Shown: positions 36,201 through 45,700, counted from the first letter of the stretch. The stretch is 64,000 bases of DNA from Paracoccus maritimus (GCF_025195095.1 NZ_JANAVZ010000003.1:310001-374000), one strand, 5' to 3'. Numbers and translations are program-made. The notes: generated from the sequence alone by a model not told the origin.

Positions 36201-36679
36201 GCCTTCAGCATCAGGGGGTAACCGATCTGGGCCGCTTCCTTCTTGATGGCGTCGAAATCCTCGCCCAGGACTTCGGTCGCGGGAATGACCGGCACGCCCG
36301 CCTTGATGGCCACGCGCCGCGCGCTGGCCTTGTCGCCAAGCGCCCGCATCGTTTGCGCCTTGGGGCCGATGAATGTGATCCCGGCCTCGGTGCAGGCATC
36401 GACGAAATCGGGGTTTTCGGACAGCAGACCGTAACCCGGATGGATCGCGTCGGCGCCGCATTCCTTGGCGACGCGGATGATCTCGGGGATCGACAGATAG
36501 GCCGCGACCGGCCCCAGCCCTTCGCCGATCCGGTAGGCTTCGTCGGCCTTGAACCGGTGCAGGCCCAGCTTGTCCTCCTCGGCAAAGACCGCGACCGTGC
36601 GTTTGCCCAGTTCGTTCGCCGCCCGCATGACCCGAATGGCAATCTCGCCACGGTTCGCCACAAGGATTTTCTGAAACAT
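33245..36679 (-). CDS. pyc: Pyruvate carboxylase
   Basis: A 1144-residue multidomain biotin enzyme that carboxylates pyruvate to oxaloacetate (anaplerosis). The N-terminal biotin carboxylase/ATP-grasp domain (about 1-450) starts with KILVANRGEIAIRV and contains the Gly-rich loop KASWGGGGRGM. The carboxyltransferase domain begins at about residue 530 (TTMRDGHQSLLATRMR), with the PYC-type conserved region after it. The C-terminal biotinyl domain has EAMKM with the biotin lysine at residue 1110. All domains are intact and the length is normal. AAGGGGG precedes the ATG. BirA encoded at 13861-14634 should biotinylate it. Confidence 0.98.
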   Translation of the reverse strand: MFQKILVANRGEIAIRVMRAANELGKRTVAVFAEEDKLGLHRFKADEAYRIGEGLGPVAAYLSIPEIIRVAKECGADAIHPGYGLLSENPDFVDACTEAGITFIGPKAQTMRALGDKASARRVAIKAGVPVIPATEVLGEDFDAIKKEAAQIGYPLMLKASWGGGGRGMRPINNEAELVEKVREGRREAEAAFGNGEGYLEKMILRARHVEVQLLGDTHGGLYHLYERDCTVQRRNQKVVERAPAPYLTDEQREEVCALALKIGQAVGYECAGTVEFLMDMDSQQFYFIEVNPRVQVEHTVTEEVTGIDIVQAQIKIMEGATLADATGAASQDDITLSGHALQCRVTTEDPQNNFIPDYGRITAYRSATGMGIRLDGGTAYAGGVITRYYDSLLVKVTAWAQTPDQAIKRMDRALREFRVRGVSTNIDFVINLLKHPTFLDDTYTTKFIDTTDDLFTFKKRRDRATKILTYLADISVNGHPETAGRALPPAQARPPLPPVARAEPAAGTRQMLEEKGAQAVADWMAAQKQLLITDTTMRDGHQSLLATRMRSIDMIRVAPSYAANLPQLFSVECWGGATFDVAYRFLQECPWQRLRDIRAKMPNLMTQMLLRASNGVGYTNYPDNVVQFFVGQAARSGVDVFRVFDSLNWVENMRVAMDAVIESGKICEGTVCYTGNMLDPDRSKYDLKYYVGMAQDLKEAGAHVLGLKDMAGLLKPAAATILIKALKEEVGLPVHFHTHDTSGMGGATILAAAAAGVDAVDCAMDALSGNTSQPTMGSVVEALAQTDRDTGLDIGAIRAISNYWERVRENYAAFESGLQSPASEVYLHEMPGGQFTNLKSQARSMGLEDRWHEVAQAYADVNRMFGDIVKVTPSSKVVGDMALMMVSQNLTPEDVMNPDKDMSFPDSVVDMMHGNLGQPPGGWPEAIQKKVLKGEAPITDRPGAHLAPVDIEETRAELRKQLEGKAVDDEDLNGYLMYPKVFLDYMGRHRTYGPVRTLPTRNFFYGMEPGQEITAEIDPGKILEIRLQAIGETDEKGEVKVFFELNGQPRSIRVPNRKVAGSAAARPKADPANESHVGAPMPGVVASVAVSAGQAVKQGDMLLTIEAMKMETGIHADRDGTIKALHVAAGQQIDAKDLMVEFE

Positions 36680-36880
36680 GCTGATCCCCCTTTTTCCGCT
36701 TGCGGTATCCTAACCATGCTGCATCGCAGCGCAAGCGCTAGCACGCAGCCATCGCGTTCGGCGCGCAGAGATACAGCAAATGCCCGGCAAGACGAGTCCG
36801 GCAAAAGGCTGACACGCAGCCTTGCGATCCCTCCTGCCGCGACGCCGCGACGGGACAAACAAGGTTGCGGTGCCCCGGAA

Positions 36881-36895
36881 GTTCACTTTATGTTC
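36881..36895 (+). promoter_or_regulatory. LexA (SOS) box upstream of uvrA
   Basis: GTTC at 36881-36884 and GTTC at 36892-36895, separated by seven bases, form an exact GTTC-N7-GTTC direct repeat, the known LexA operator of alphaproteobacteria. It lies 67 bases before the uvrA ATG, in the divergent pyc-uvrA region. LexA binding here would make uvrA DNA-damage inducible, as in related species. Confidence 0.85.
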
Positions 36896-36962
36896 ACAGC
36901 AATCGGTTGCTTTTTCACCGCGTCTGATTATGTGATGCGCTTGGTCGGTCAAAGGCTCGCTC

Positions 36963-39827
36963 ATGGAACAGAAGTTCATCGAGGTTCGCGGCGCGCGCGA
37001 GCACAATCTGAAAAGCGTGGACATGGACATTCCGCGCGACAAGCTGGTCGTCATCACCGGCCTGTCGGGCAGCGGAAAATCCAGCCTTGCCTTCGACACG
37101 ATCTACGCCGAGGGCCAGCGCCGCTATGTCGAAAGCCTGTCGGCCTATGCAAGGCAGTTCCTGGACATGATGGGCAAGCCGGACATGGACCATATCAGCG
37201 GTCTGTCCCCGGCGATCAGCATCGAACAGAAGACGACCTCGAAGAACCCACGCTCAACCGTGGGCACCGTCACGGAAATCTACGATTATCTGCGGCTGCT
37301 GTTCGCCCGCGCCGGCACCCCCTTTTCGCCCGCCACGGGCCTGCCGATCGAGGCGCAGCAGGTTCAGGACATGGTGGACCGCATCATGTCGATGGAAGAC
37401 GGCACCCGCGCCTATCTTCTGGCGCCCATCGTGCGCGACCGAAAGGGCGAATATCGCAAGGAATTTCTTAAACTCAGGAAGCAGGGCTTCCAGCGCGTCA
37501 AGGTGAACGGCGAATTTTACGACCTGGACGAACCGCCGACGCTGGACAAGAAGTTCCGCCAGAATATCGACGTGGTCGTGGACCGGATCGTCGTGCGCGA
37601 GGGTCTGGAAACCCGTCTGGCGGACAGTCTGCGCACCGCACTGGATCTGGCCGACGGCATCGCGGTGCTGGAAACGGCGCCGACCGGCGACGATGCCCAG
37701 CCCGAGCGCATCACGTTTTCCGAAAATTTCGCCTGCCCGGTCAGCGGTTTCACCATCCCCGAAATCGAACCGCGCCTGTTTTCCTTCAACGCCCCCTTCG
37801 GGGCCTGCCCGGTCTGCGACGGGCTGGGGGTCGAACTGTTCTTCGACGAACGCCTGGTCGTCCCGGACGCAGGCCTGTCGGTGGACAAGGGCGCGATCCT
37901 GCCTTGGGCCAAGTCCAAATCCGCCTATCTGACCCAGACCATCAATGCGCTGGCCAAGCATTACGGTTTCGAAAAGAAGACGCCCTGGAAGGATCTGCCC
38001 GACAAGGTGCAGCAGATGTTCCTGCGCGGGTCCGGCAAGGACGAGATCAAGTTCCGCTTCGACGATGCGGGCCGCGTCTATGAAATCAGCCGCGTCTTCG
38101 AGGGCGTGATCCCCAACATGGAACGCCGGCTGCGCGAATCGGACAGCCAGTGGGTGCGCGAGGAATTCGAGCGGTATCAGAACAACCGCCCCTGCGGCGC
38201 CTGCGCCGGCTATCGCCTGAAACCCGAGGCGCTGGCCGTGAAGATCGCGGGCAACCATATCGGCCAGGTCGTCGAACTTTCCATCCAGGATGCGCTGGAT
38301 TGGGTCGAGAACGCGCCCGCACATCTGTCGAAACAGAAAAACGAGATCGCCGCCGCGATCCTCAAGGAAATTCGCGAACGTCTGGGCTTCCTGGTCAATG
38401 TCGGGCTGAACTACCTGACCGTGTCGCGCGCCGCCGGCACACTGTCGGGCGGCGAAAGTCAGCGGATCAGGCTGGCCAGCCAGATCGGCAGCGGACTGAC
38501 CGGCGTGCTATATGTGCTGGACGAACCGTCGATCGGGCTGCACCAGCGCGACAATGACCGGCTGCTGCGAACGCTGATGAACCTGCGCGATCAGGGCAAT
38601 TCGGTGCTGGTCGTGGAACATGACGAGGACGCGATCCGCCACGCAGACTATGTCTTCGACATGGGCCCCGGCGCAGGTGTCCATGGCGGCACGGTGGTCA
38701 GTCACGGCACGCCGGACCAGATCGCCGCCGACCCGGCCAGCCTGACCGGCCAGTATCTGTCGGGCCAGCGGGAAATCGCGGTGCCCTCGGACCGCCGCAA
38801 CGGCAATGGCAAGAAGGTCAGCGTCGTCAAGGCGACCGGCAACAACCTGAAGAACGTCACCGCCGATTTCCCGTTGGGGAAATTCCTATGCGTCACCGGG
38901 GTTTCGGGCGGCGGCAAGTCCACTCTGACCATCGAGACTCTGTTCAAGACTGCCTCGCTGCGCCTGAACGGCGCGCGCCAGACGCCCGCGCCCTGCGAGA
39001 CGATCAAGGGGCTGGAACATCTGGACAAGGTCATCGACATCGACCAGCGCCCCATCGGCCGCACGCCCCGGTCGAACCCCGCCACCTATACCGGCGCCTT
39101 CACCCCGATCCGCGACTGGTTCGCAAACCTGCCCGAATCGAAGGCGCGCGGCTACAAGCCCGGCCGCTTCAGCTTCAACGTCAAGGGCGGTCGCTGTGAG
39201 GCGTGTCAGGGCGACGGCGTCATCAAGATCGAGATGCATTTCCTGCCCGACGTCTATGTCGAATGCGAGACCTGCAAGGGCAAGCGCTACAACCGCGAGA
39301 CGCTGGAAATCCGCTTCAAGGGCAAAAGCATAGCCGACGTTCTTGATATGACGGTCGAGGATGCGCAGACCTTCTTTGCCGCCGTCCCGTCGATCCGTGA
39401 AAAGATGGACGCGCTGATGCAGGTGGGCCTTGGCTATATCAAGGTCGGCCAGCAGGCAACGACCCTGTCGGGCGGCGAGGCGCAGCGGGTGAAGCTGTCC
39501 AAGGAACTCAGCCGTCGGTCCACCGGCCGGACGCTGTATATCCTCGATGAACCCACCACCGGCCTGCATTTCGAGGATGTCCGCAAGCTGCTGGAGGTGC
39601 TGCATCATCTGGTGGACGAGGGCAACACCGTCATCGTGATCGAACATAATCTGGACGTCATCAAGACCGCCGACTGGATCATCGACATCGGCCCCGAAGG
39701 CGGCGATGGCGGTGGCGAGATCGTTGCCACCGGCACGCCCGAGCAGGTGGCCGGGGTCGAGGCCAGCCACACCGGACGCTATCTTGCGCAGATGCTGAAA
39801 CCCGTCCGAATACGCGCAGCGGAATGA
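36963..39827 (+). CDS. uvrA: Excinuclease ABC subunit A
   Basis: A 954-residue DNA damage recognition ATPase of nucleotide excision repair. First Walker A GLSGSGKS (33-40), second GVSGGGKS near residue 645, and ABC signatures LSGGESQR (about 495) and LSGGEAQR (about 836). The C-terminal zinc module is intact (CEACQGDG ... CETCKGKR). The first zinc module reads CPVSG ... CPVCDG, i.e. one of the four cysteines is Ser, a variant I recall from other alphaproteobacterial UvrA proteins. ATG at 36963; a LexA box lies upstream. Its stop overlaps the DUF4260 gene. Confidence 0.98.
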   Translation: MEQKFIEVRGAREHNLKSVDMDIPRDKLVVITGLSGSGKSSLAFDTIYAEGQRRYVESLSAYARQFLDMMGKPDMDHISGLSPAISIEQKTTSKNPRSTVGTVTEIYDYLRLLFARAGTPFSPATGLPIEAQQVQDMVDRIMSMEDGTRAYLLAPIVRDRKGEYRKEFLKLRKQGFQRVKVNGEFYDLDEPPTLDKKFRQNIDVVVDRIVVREGLETRLADSLRTALDLADGIAVLETAPTGDDAQPERITFSENFACPVSGFTIPEIEPRLFSFNAPFGACPVCDGLGVELFFDERLVVPDAGLSVDKGAILPWAKSKSAYLTQTINALAKHYGFEKKTPWKDLPDKVQQMFLRGSGKDEIKFRFDDAGRVYEISRVFEGVIPNMERRLRESDSQWVREEFERYQNNRPCGACAGYRLKPEALAVKIAGNHIGQVVELSIQDALDWVENAPAHLSKQKNEIAAAILKEIRERLGFLVNVGLNYLTVSRAAGTLSGGESQRIRLASQIGSGLTGVLYVLDEPSIGLHQRDNDRLLRTLMNLRDQGNSVLVVEHDEDAIRHADYVFDMGPGAGVHGGTVVSHGTPDQIAADPASLTGQYLSGQREIAVPSDRRNGNGKKVSVVKATGNNLKNVTADFPLGKFLCVTGVSGGGKSTLTIETLFKTASLRLNGARQTPAPCETIKGLEHLDKVIDIDQRPIGRTPRSNPATYTGAFTPIRDWFANLPESKARGYKPGRFSFNVKGGRCEACQGDGVIKIEMHFLPDVYVECETCKGKRYNRETLEIRFKGKSIADVLDMTVEDAQTFFAAVPSIREKMDALMQVGLGYIKVGQQATTLSGGEAQRVKLSKELSRRSTGRTLYILDEPTTGLHFEDVRKLLEVLHHLVDEGNTVIVIEHNLDVIKTADWIIDIGPEGGDGGGEIVATGTPEQVAGVEASHTGRYLAQMLKPVRIRAAE

Positions 39828-40189
39828 CCCCGGTCGTCTGGCAGAGGGTCGAGGGCGCGGGGATCTTCACCGCGTCCATTGCGCTGGCCGGGTTCACCCA
39901 GTCCGGCTGGCCGCTGTGGGTCTGGCCCCTGGCGCTGTTGGCGCCCGACGTCTCGATGCTGGGCTATCTGGCCGGCCCCCGGATCGGCGCGGCGGTCTAT
40001 AACGCCGCGCATCTTTACGCCAACGGGCTGATCCTGGCGCTGCTGGGTCTGATGATCGGGGCACCCGACCTGATCGCGGCGGGCGGCATCTGGATGGCGC
40101 ATGTCGGCATCGACCGGGCATTGGGATACGGGCTGAAGACGGCCGCAGGCTTTCGGGACACGCATCTGGGCCGTATCGGCCGCGACTGA
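39824..40189 (+). CDS. DUF4260 family membrane protein
   Basis: A 121-residue protein with about four hydrophobic segments. The blocks [31 protein letters not shown] and the C-terminal [10 protein letters not shown]...F.DTHLG are the DUF4260 pattern. Function unknown. ATG at 39824 overlaps the uvrA stop (ATGA), so it is probably co-transcribed and would be damage-inducible as well. It converges on the next gene with a gap of four bases. Confidence 0.88.
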   Translation: MTPVVWQRVEGAGIFTASIALAGFTQSGWPLWVWPLALLAPDVSMLGYLAGPRIGAAVYNAAHLYANGLILALLGLMIGAPDLIAAGGIWMAHVGIDRALGYGLKTAAGFRDTHLGRIGRD

Positions 40190-40193
40190 ACCT

Positions 40194-40622
40194 TCAGCCG
40201 CGCGTGCCGCGATCCAGATCCTGCGGCAGGCGGTGGATCAGGCAGGATTCCCCCGGCTCTGCCCCGTCCGTCAGGTTCGGGTAGGCGGTCGCGTGATCGG
40301 GACGTTCGAAGACCGCGCAGAACCGCAGATTGTCGGCATCCACCATCTCGATGCGATAGGGCCGGTCGGTAAAGGGATCGGTCAGGCGCAGCGTTTCAGG
40401 ACAGGCGGCGGTGGGGGCCAGGTCCGCCGTCGCCGCGCCCGCCTCGAACGCCCGGCAGATGGCCTGGGTCTGCGCCGCGTTCAGGTCGTGCATTCGCACC
40501 GCATCGCGCCGCTCGGCCCTGCCCTGCATCGGCCCGCCGCTGAACACCAGACCCGTGCCGATCAGCGCGACCGCGACGGCCGTGATCGTCCAGACCGCCC
40601 AGCCCTGCCGCCGGTCAGTCAT
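40194..40622 (-). CDS. Hypothetical membrane-anchored protein
   Basis: A 142-residue protein with one N-terminal transmembrane segment (about 9-28) followed by a polar domain with four cysteines (C56, C74, C102 and C126, approximate positions), probably periplasmic. Charged beta-type segments (YRIEMVDADNLRFCAVF) recall small sensor or lipoprotein-like domains. I recognise no family. It overlaps the 3' end of the DUF5671 gene by eight bases, and the two likely function together. Confidence 0.75.
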   Translation of the reverse strand: MTDRRQGWAVWTITAVAVALIGTGLVFSGGPMQGRAERRDAVRMHDLNAAQTQAICRAFEAGAATADLAPTAACPETLRLTDPFTDRPYRIEMVDADNLRFCAVFERPDHATAYPNLTDGAEPGESCLIHRLPQDLDRGTRG

Positions 40623-41229
40623 CCAAATCGCTCCGGTAATAGACTAGCACCAGCCCCGCGATCACCGCGACAAGCACGGCCTTGGCGATGAACCGCAGCG
40701 TCAGCCCGCCGGACAGCAGTGCATAGATCGCAGCGACCAGATCGCCCATCAGAGTCAGCAGTGCGATCAGCAGCGTGACCGAGGCGAACAGCCGCCGCAG
40801 CGAAGACCCGCGCCCCCCCTCGCCGCGCGGCACCGCGCGGACCGCGCGGCGGTCCAGATACAGAAACAACGGCAGGAAACCCAACAGCGCCGCAATCGAC
40901 CAGCGCATCGTTCCGCGCCCGACGGACAGGTCGGTCAGATCGGGAATCAGCGCATCGATCACCGCGAATCCCAGCTGCAGCAGATGCCACGTCACCATTG
41001 CAAGCGCCGCGAACATCAGCGCGTGGAACACCGCCTCGCGGGCCGACACATGGTGCTGCGGCAGCGGCACCGGGGGCATCCCCTGCGGCTTTGCCCACGC
41101 CGCCAGCGCGGTCCGAACCTCGACCTCGGACCATCCGGCATCAGCCATCGCAGCGGCGATCGCAGCCCGGTCGTGACCGTCCTCAAGCGATTGGCGCACG
41201 AACTCGCGCAGCTGCTCGGTTGTGTTCAC
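40615..41229 (-). CDS. DUF5671 domain membrane protein
   Basis: A 204-residue protein: an N-terminal helical region of about 45 residues (LREFVRQSLEDGHDRAAIAAAM) similar to short sigma-anchor or SHOCT-like tails, then four transmembrane helices with the DUF5671 pattern (FLYLDRRAVR ... LLIALLTLMGDLVAAIYALLSGGLTLRFIAK). Function unknown. It is the upstream gene of a two-gene unit transcribed away from tRNA-Gly. Confidence 0.82.
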   Translation of the reverse strand: MNTTEQLREFVRQSLEDGHDRAAIAAAMADAGWSEVEVRTALAAWAKPQGMPPVPLPQHHVSAREAVFHALMFAALAMVTWHLLQLGFAVIDALIPDLTDLSVGRGTMRWSIAALLGFLPLFLYLDRRAVRAVPRGEGGRGSSLRRLFASVTLLIALLTLMGDLVAAIYALLSGGLTLRFIAKAVLVAVIAGLVLVYYRSDLDD

Positions 41230-41322
41230 GCGGTCACCCCTGTCCTGATGGCCGAAAATGCGCTGTGGGCGGATGATCTGTCAATGCGGCGAAAAAAACC
41301 GCGTCGATCCGGAAATTTCCCC

Positions 41323-41351
41323 TTGCACGCCCCGGCGCGGTCCCATAAATC
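41323..41351 (+). promoter_or_regulatory. Candidate tRNA-Gly promoter
   Basis: TTGCAC (41323-41328) and TAAATC (41346-41351) are 17 bases apart; shifting by one gives ATAAAT with 16. The start would fall about 30 bases before the tRNA. The short distance and A/T-rich -10 fit a stable-RNA promoter. Confidence 0.45.
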
Positions 41352-41388
41352 ACCGCTCACCGAAGGCGAAGACAGCTTCGGACAGGAT

Positions 41389-41463
41389 GCGGGCGTAGCT
41401 CAGGGGTAGAGCATAACCTTGCCAAGGTTAGGGTCGTGAGTTCGAATCTCATCGCCCGCTCCA
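41389..41463 (+). tRNA. tRNA-Gly (anticodon GCC)
   Basis: A 75-base cloverleaf including the encoded CCA end. Acceptor stem GCGGGCG/CGCCCGC, D-arm GCTC...GAGC, anticodon stem TAACC/GGTTA with loop TTGCCAA (anticodon GCC, glycine), T-arm GTGAG-TTCGAAT-CTCAT. All stems pair, with one G-U in the T stem. It is followed directly by a rho-independent terminator. Confidence 0.98.
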
Positions 41464-41468
41464 ATTCA

Positions 41469-41498
41469 AAAAGGCCGGACCTTCGGGTCCGGCCTTTT
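41469..41498 (+). terminator. Rho-independent terminator after tRNA-Gly
   Basis: AAAAGGCCGGACC (41469-41481) and GGTCCGGCCTTTT (41486-41498) form a 13-bp stem closed by a TTCG tetraloop, with the T-run at its 3' side. It is a textbook intrinsic terminator, five bases after the tRNA. Confidence 0.93.
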
Positions 41499-41650
41499 GC
41501 ATTCGCAGGGAAAGCCCCTGTCCGGGCAACGCTTGACCACCTTGCGGGCGTCCTGCAGGATAAGGTCATCGCGCCGGTCGGCCATTCGGTTACCGCGACG
41601 TTGTTCCCGATCGATGCCACCGGTGCGAAGGCAACCGAAAGGCAGATCCG

Positions 41651-42064
41651 ATGTTTTCCAAGATCATGATTCCCGTCGACCTGTCACATTGGGACAAGAT
41701 GGCGCGCCCGATCGAAATTGCGATGGAACTTGCCCGCAGCCATGACGCCGACATTCTCCTGGTCAGCGTCGAAAGCGACCATCCCAGCAGCATCGCCCAC
41801 AACCCGCAGGAATTTCGCCAGAAACTGTCCGCCGCAGCCAAGGAACTGGCGTCGCGCAGTGGTCTTGCGGTCGAAAGTCAGGCCATCATATGCAGCGATC
41901 CGACATCGGAAATGTCGCAGCAGCTGCTGCACGCGGCAGACGAAAGCGGCACCGACCTGATCGTGATGGCGACACATATTCCCGGATTGATGGACCATGT
42001 CTTTGCGTCGCATGGCGGTCATGTGGCACGCTACGCGAAGATCTCGGTGTTCCTGGTTCGCTGA
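41651..42064 (+). CDS. Universal stress protein (UspA family)
   Basis: A 137-residue cytoplasmic protein with the Usp fold: N-terminal IMIPVDLSHWDKMARPIEIAM, and a C-terminal ATP-loop-like segment (VMATHIPGLMDHVFASHGGHVARYAKISVFLV). The usual G-2x-G-9x-G(S/T) ATP motif is imperfect, as the middle region reads HIPGLMDHVF...HGGHVA. Stress proteins of this type bind nucleotides and respond to growth arrest or oxygen limits. It is a single gene converging on the flavoprotein gene. Confidence 0.88.
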   Translation: MFSKIMIPVDLSHWDKMARPIEIAMELARSHDADILLVSVESDHPSSIAHNPQEFRQKLSAAAKELASRSGLAVESQAIICSDPTSEMSQQLLHAADESGTDLIVMATHIPGLMDHVFASHGGHVARYAKISVFLVR

Positions 42065-42078
42065 CGCCGAATGCAGAT

Positions 42079-42107
42079 GCCCGCCCGCCGGATTTCGGCG
42101 GGCGGGC
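42079..42107. terminator. GC-rich hairpin between convergent genes
   Basis: GCCCGCCCGCCG (42079-42090) pairs perfectly with CGGCGGGCGGGC (42096-42107) across a five-base loop, a 12-bp all-GC stem. It lies between the stops of the Usp gene and the convergent flavoprotein gene, so it can serve both strands, though neither side carries a U-run. Confidence 0.6.
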
Positions 42108-42142
42108 AAATCGAACACAGGGCGCGTTGCCCGAGCGCAGGG

Positions 42143-44644
42143 TCAGCCGTCGACGCGGATCTTGGCGTTGGTGGGATCGTAAGGGCTGTCCTCGGTCACC
42201 TCGGCGTCATACAGGTCGCGGAACATCCGCACCTTCAGCTTGGTGCCCGGCTCGGCCAGATCGGGGCGGACATAGCCCATGCCGATCTGCTTGCCGAAGG
42301 CGGCGGAATAGCCGCCCGAGGTCAGTCGCCCGATCTTCTCACCATCCAGGAACAACGCCTCGCGGCCCCAGGGATCGGCGTCCGAAGGCCCGTCGATCAG
42401 CAGGGTTACGCATTTGCTGCGGATACCGACCTCCTGCATTGCCGCCTTGCCCTTGAAGTCCTTGGACAGATCGACGAACCGATCCAGCCCGGCCTCCAGC
42501 GGGGTCGCGTCGCGGCCCAGTTCGGTGCCGAAGGCGCGATAGGATTTTTCCTGCCGCAGCCAGTTCTGCGCCCGCGCGCCGACCAGCTTCAGTCCCAGCG
42601 GCTCGCCTTCCCGCATCAGGTTGTCGAACAGGTGGTTCTGCATCTCGATCGGGTGGTGCAGCTCCCAGCCCAGTTCACCCGTATAGGCGACGCGAATCGC
42701 GTTCACAGGCACCATCCCCAGCTCGATCCTGCGGGCCGACAGCCATGGGAACCGCTTGTTCGACAGGGCGGTCTCGGGCTGCGGATCGCGGATCAGCTTC
42801 GACAGGATCTCACGCGATTTCGGACCCGCGATGGCGAAGACGCCCCATTGCGTGGTCACGTTCTGGATCGCCACGAAGGCACCACCCGCAGCCATGAAAT
42901 CCTCGGCCGACTTCATCAGGTTGTCGCCGTCGTAATCTTCCCACGCACCCGCCGAGACAAGGTAGTACCGATCCTCGTCCAGCCGCACGATGGTGTATTC
43001 CGTGCGGGTCGTGCCGGTCTGGGTCAGCGCATAGGTCAGGTTGATGCGGCCCACCTTGGGCAGCTTGTTCGTGGTCAGCCAGTCCAGGAACGCCGTCGCG
43101 CCCGGTCCGGTGACCATGTGCTTGGCGAAGGCGGTGGCGTCGATCAGGCCGGCGGCTTCTCGGACCGCCTCGGCTTCGGCCTTCGCGTATTGCCACCAGC
43201 CGCCGCGCCGGAAGTTGCGGGCATTGTGATCGAAATCGGCGGGGGCATCGACCGGCCCGTAATAGTTCGGCCGTTCCCATCCGTTCACCTGCCCGAACTG
43301 CGCGCCGCGCGCCTTCTGGCGGTCATAGGCCGGCGAGGTGCGCAGCGGCCGCGCCGCGTCGCGTTCCTCGTCGGGATGATGCAGGATGAAGACGTGGGAA
43401 TAGCTTTCCTCGTTCTTCTTCACCGCATATTCGGTGGTCATCCACGACCCGAAGCGGCGCGGGTCCAGCGACGCCATGTCGATCTCGGCCTCGCCCTGGG
43501 TCATCATCTGGGTCAGGTAATGGCCAACGCCGCCCGCCGCCGTGATGCCGAAGCTGAATCCCTCGGCCAGCCACATGTTGCGCAGTCCGGGCGCCGGTCC
43601 GACCAGCGGGTTGCCGTCGGGCGTATAGCAGATCGGGCCGTTGAAATCATCCTTCAGCCCGACCTCTTCCGACGATGGCAGCCGATGGATCATCGACATG
43701 TATTCCTCTTCGATCCGTTCCAGATCCAGCGGGAACAGATCGGCCCGGAAGCTGTCGGGCACCTCGTAGGGGAAGCGCGCCGGTGCGCCTTCCTCGTAGG
43801 GGCCAAGGATCCAGCCGCCGCGTTCCTCGCGGACATACCATTTCGCATCGGCGTCGCGCAGGACCGGGTGTTCCGGGTTGCCGTCGGCGCGCCATTTCAG
43901 CAGCGCGGGGTCGGGCTCGGTGACGATGAACTGGTGTTCGACAGGAATCGCCGGAATGCGGATGCCCAGAAGCCGCGCTGTGCGCTGCGCATGGTTGCCG
44001 GTGGCGGTGACGACATGTTCGGCCCGGATCTCGAACGTCTCGCCCGAGGGGACCAGGTTGCCGCCCTTCTCGATCATCTTCTCGCAGGTGACGATCCACT
44101 CCGAACCGGTCCAGGCGTAGCCGTTGACCTGCAGCTTGCGCTCGATCGTGGCGCCGGCCATGCGTGCGCCCTTGGCCATCGCCTGGGTCACGTCGGCGGG
44201 ATTGATGTAACCGTCGGTGGGATGGAACAGCGCGCCCTTCAGCCCGTCGGTATTGACCAGCGGCCAGCGATCCTTGATCTGCTGCGGGGTCAGGAACTGA
44301 TGCTCGATGCCGATGGTCTCGGCGGTCGAGGAATACAGCATGTATTCATCCATCCGCGCATCTGTCTGCGCCATCCGCAGGTTGCCGCAGCGCGTGAAAC
44401 CGGCATTCAGCCCGGTCTCGGCCTCAAGCCCTGCATACAGTTTGACCGAATAATCGTGGATATGGCTGGTCGCGTAGCCCATGTTGAACAGCGGCAGCAG
44501 ACCGGCGGCGTGCCAGGTCGATCCGGCGGTCAGCTCGTCCCGCTCGACCAGCAGCGGCTCCCACCCGGCCTTCGCCAGATGATAGGCGATGCCGCACCCG
44601 ACCGCGCCGCCCCCGACGACAAGAACCTTCACATGCGTTTTCAT
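42143..44644 (-). CDS. FAD-dependent sarcosine/dimethylglycine dehydrogenase-like protein with GcvT domain
   Basis: An 833-residue flavoprotein. N-terminal DAO-type FAD domain with VVGGGAVGCGIAYHL (from residue 9) and the flavin-attachment-like region STWHAAGLLP, then a linker domain and C-terminal GcvT (aminomethyltransferase) domains with tetrahydrofolate-site blocks such as WGVFAIAGPKSREIL and GELGWELHHP. These enzymes oxidatively demethylate sarcosine or dimethylglycine and pass the C1 unit to tetrahydrofolate. The exact substrate cannot be fixed from sequence. ATG at 44644 is divergent from panC. Confidence 0.9.
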   Translation of the reverse strand: MKTHVKVLVVGGGAVGCGIAYHLAKAGWEPLLVERDELTAGSTWHAAGLLPLFNMGYATSHIHDYSVKLYAGLEAETGLNAGFTRCGNLRMAQTDARMDEYMLYSSTAETIGIEHQFLTPQQIKDRWPLVNTDGLKGALFHPTDGYINPADVTQAMAKGARMAGATIERKLQVNGYAWTGSEWIVTCEKMIEKGGNLVPSGETFEIRAEHVVTATGNHAQRTARLLGIRIPAIPVEHQFIVTEPDPALLKWRADGNPEHPVLRDADAKWYVREERGGWILGPYEEGAPARFPYEVPDSFRADLFPLDLERIEEEYMSMIHRLPSSEEVGLKDDFNGPICYTPDGNPLVGPAPGLRNMWLAEGFSFGITAAGGVGHYLTQMMTQGEAEIDMASLDPRRFGSWMTTEYAVKKNEESYSHVFILHHPDEERDAARPLRTSPAYDRQKARGAQFGQVNGWERPNYYGPVDAPADFDHNARNFRRGGWWQYAKAEAEAVREAAGLIDATAFAKHMVTGPGATAFLDWLTTNKLPKVGRINLTYALTQTGTTRTEYTIVRLDEDRYYLVSAGAWEDYDGDNLMKSAEDFMAAGGAFVAIQNVTTQWGVFAIAGPKSREILSKLIRDPQPETALSNKRFPWLSARRIELGMVPVNAIRVAYTGELGWELHHPIEMQNHLFDNLMREGEPLGLKLVGARAQNWLRQEKSYRAFGTELGRDATPLEAGLDRFVDLSKDFKGKAAMQEVGIRSKCVTLLIDGPSDADPWGREALFLDGEKIGRLTSGGYSAAFGKQIGMGYVRPDLAEPGTKLKVRMFRDLYDAEVTEDSPYDPTNAKIRVDG

Positions 44645-44832
44645 TTCCGGGCGACTCCTCTGGCCTGTTCCTGTCCCGTATCTGCCAGAGCCATGGCACA
44701 CCGGTCCCCTCGGCCCGACCATTGACGGCCAAAAACGACATGCTGCAACGCAGCACTTGTGCGAATCCGCCTTCGGACGGTAGGTTGCCCGGCATGTCGG
44801 GGGGCAAGACCGGGCGACGGGGGGACGAAATC

Positions 44833-45690
44833 ATGCAGATTTGCCGCAGCAGGCAGTCGGTCAGGGACTGTGTCGCGGGATGGCGCGCGGCTGGCGAGAA
44901 GGTCGTTCTGGTCGCCACCATGGGCGCGCTGCATGACGGGCATATGCAGCTTGTCGCGAAGGCACGCGACTGGCTGGACGCACGGGGCGGCGGTCGCATC
45001 GTCGCCTCGATCTTCGTCAATCCGACGCAGTTCGACCAGCAGGCCGATCTGGAAAAATACCCCCGCGACGAGGAAACCGACCTGGCGATGCTGCGTCAGC
45101 ATGGCTGCGACGCGGTGTTCCTGCCCTCGGTCGAGGATATCTATCGCCCCGGCGCGCAGACCGTGGTCGAGGTTGCGGGCCTGTCGCGGATGCTGATGGG
45201 TCGCGTCCGCCCCGGCCATTTCCGCGGCATGACGACGATCGTGACCAAGCTGTTCAACATCATCGGTCCCGACGCATCGACCTTTGGGGAAAAGGATTAC
45301 CAGCAACTGACCATCGTGCGGCAGATGGTCGCCGATCTGGACATGCCGGTCGAGATCATCCCGGTGCCCACCGTGCGCGAGCCCGACGGTCTGGCGATGT
45401 CGTCGCGCAACCGCCGCCTGACGCCCCAGGATCGCGCCGCCGCGACCGTCCTCAACCGCGCGCTGGATCGCGGCCAGCAGATGGTCGAACACGGCGCCAG
45501 CCCGGCCGCCATCCGCCGCGCGGTCCGCGCCATCCTGCGCAGCGAACCGCGTGCGCAGGTCCGATCCGTCGATCTGCGCGACGCCGCCGATCTGTCGCGC
45601 GTCAGCCGCATCGACCGTCCGGTGGTCATGCTGCTGGCCGTCCGCTTCGGCGAGGTGCTGCTGATCGATCAACGCACCGCCACCCCGTAA
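44833..45690 (+). CDS. panC: Pantoate--beta-alanine ligase
   Basis: A 285-residue ATP-dependent ligase that makes pantothenate. The HIGH-type site TMGALHDGH (29-37), [18 protein letters not shown] and the KMSKS-equivalent MSSRN are present. The frame is open upstream to 44722, but the ATG at 44833 gives the normal length and starts at the fold. panB follows 10 bases downstream. Confidence 0.96.
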   Translation: MQICRSRQSVRDCVAGWRAAGEKVVLVATMGALHDGHMQLVAKARDWLDARGGGRIVASIFVNPTQFDQQADLEKYPRDEETDLAMLRQHGCDAVFLPSVEDIYRPGAQTVVEVAGLSRMLMGRVRPGHFRGMTTIVTKLFNIIGPDASTFGEKDYQQLTIVRQMVADLDMPVEIIPVPTVREPDGLAMSSRNRRLTPQDRAAATVLNRALDRGQQMVEHGASPAAIRRAVRAILRSEPRAQVRSVDLRDAADLSRVSRIDRPVVMLLAVRFGEVLLIDQRTATP

Positions 45691-45700
45691 AGGATCGCCC

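Noticed and set aside
32945..37471. Open frame of 1508 codons on the plus strand opposite pyc
   Set aside because: It mirrors the codon pattern of pyc on the other strand, has no recognisable domain and overlaps the LexA box and the start of uvrA. High GC makes such antisense frames common.
41499..41650. FNR-type box before the universal stress protein gene
   Set aside because: A TTGACC occurs but no TTGAT-N4-ATCAA dyad; I see no convincing oxygen-response site.
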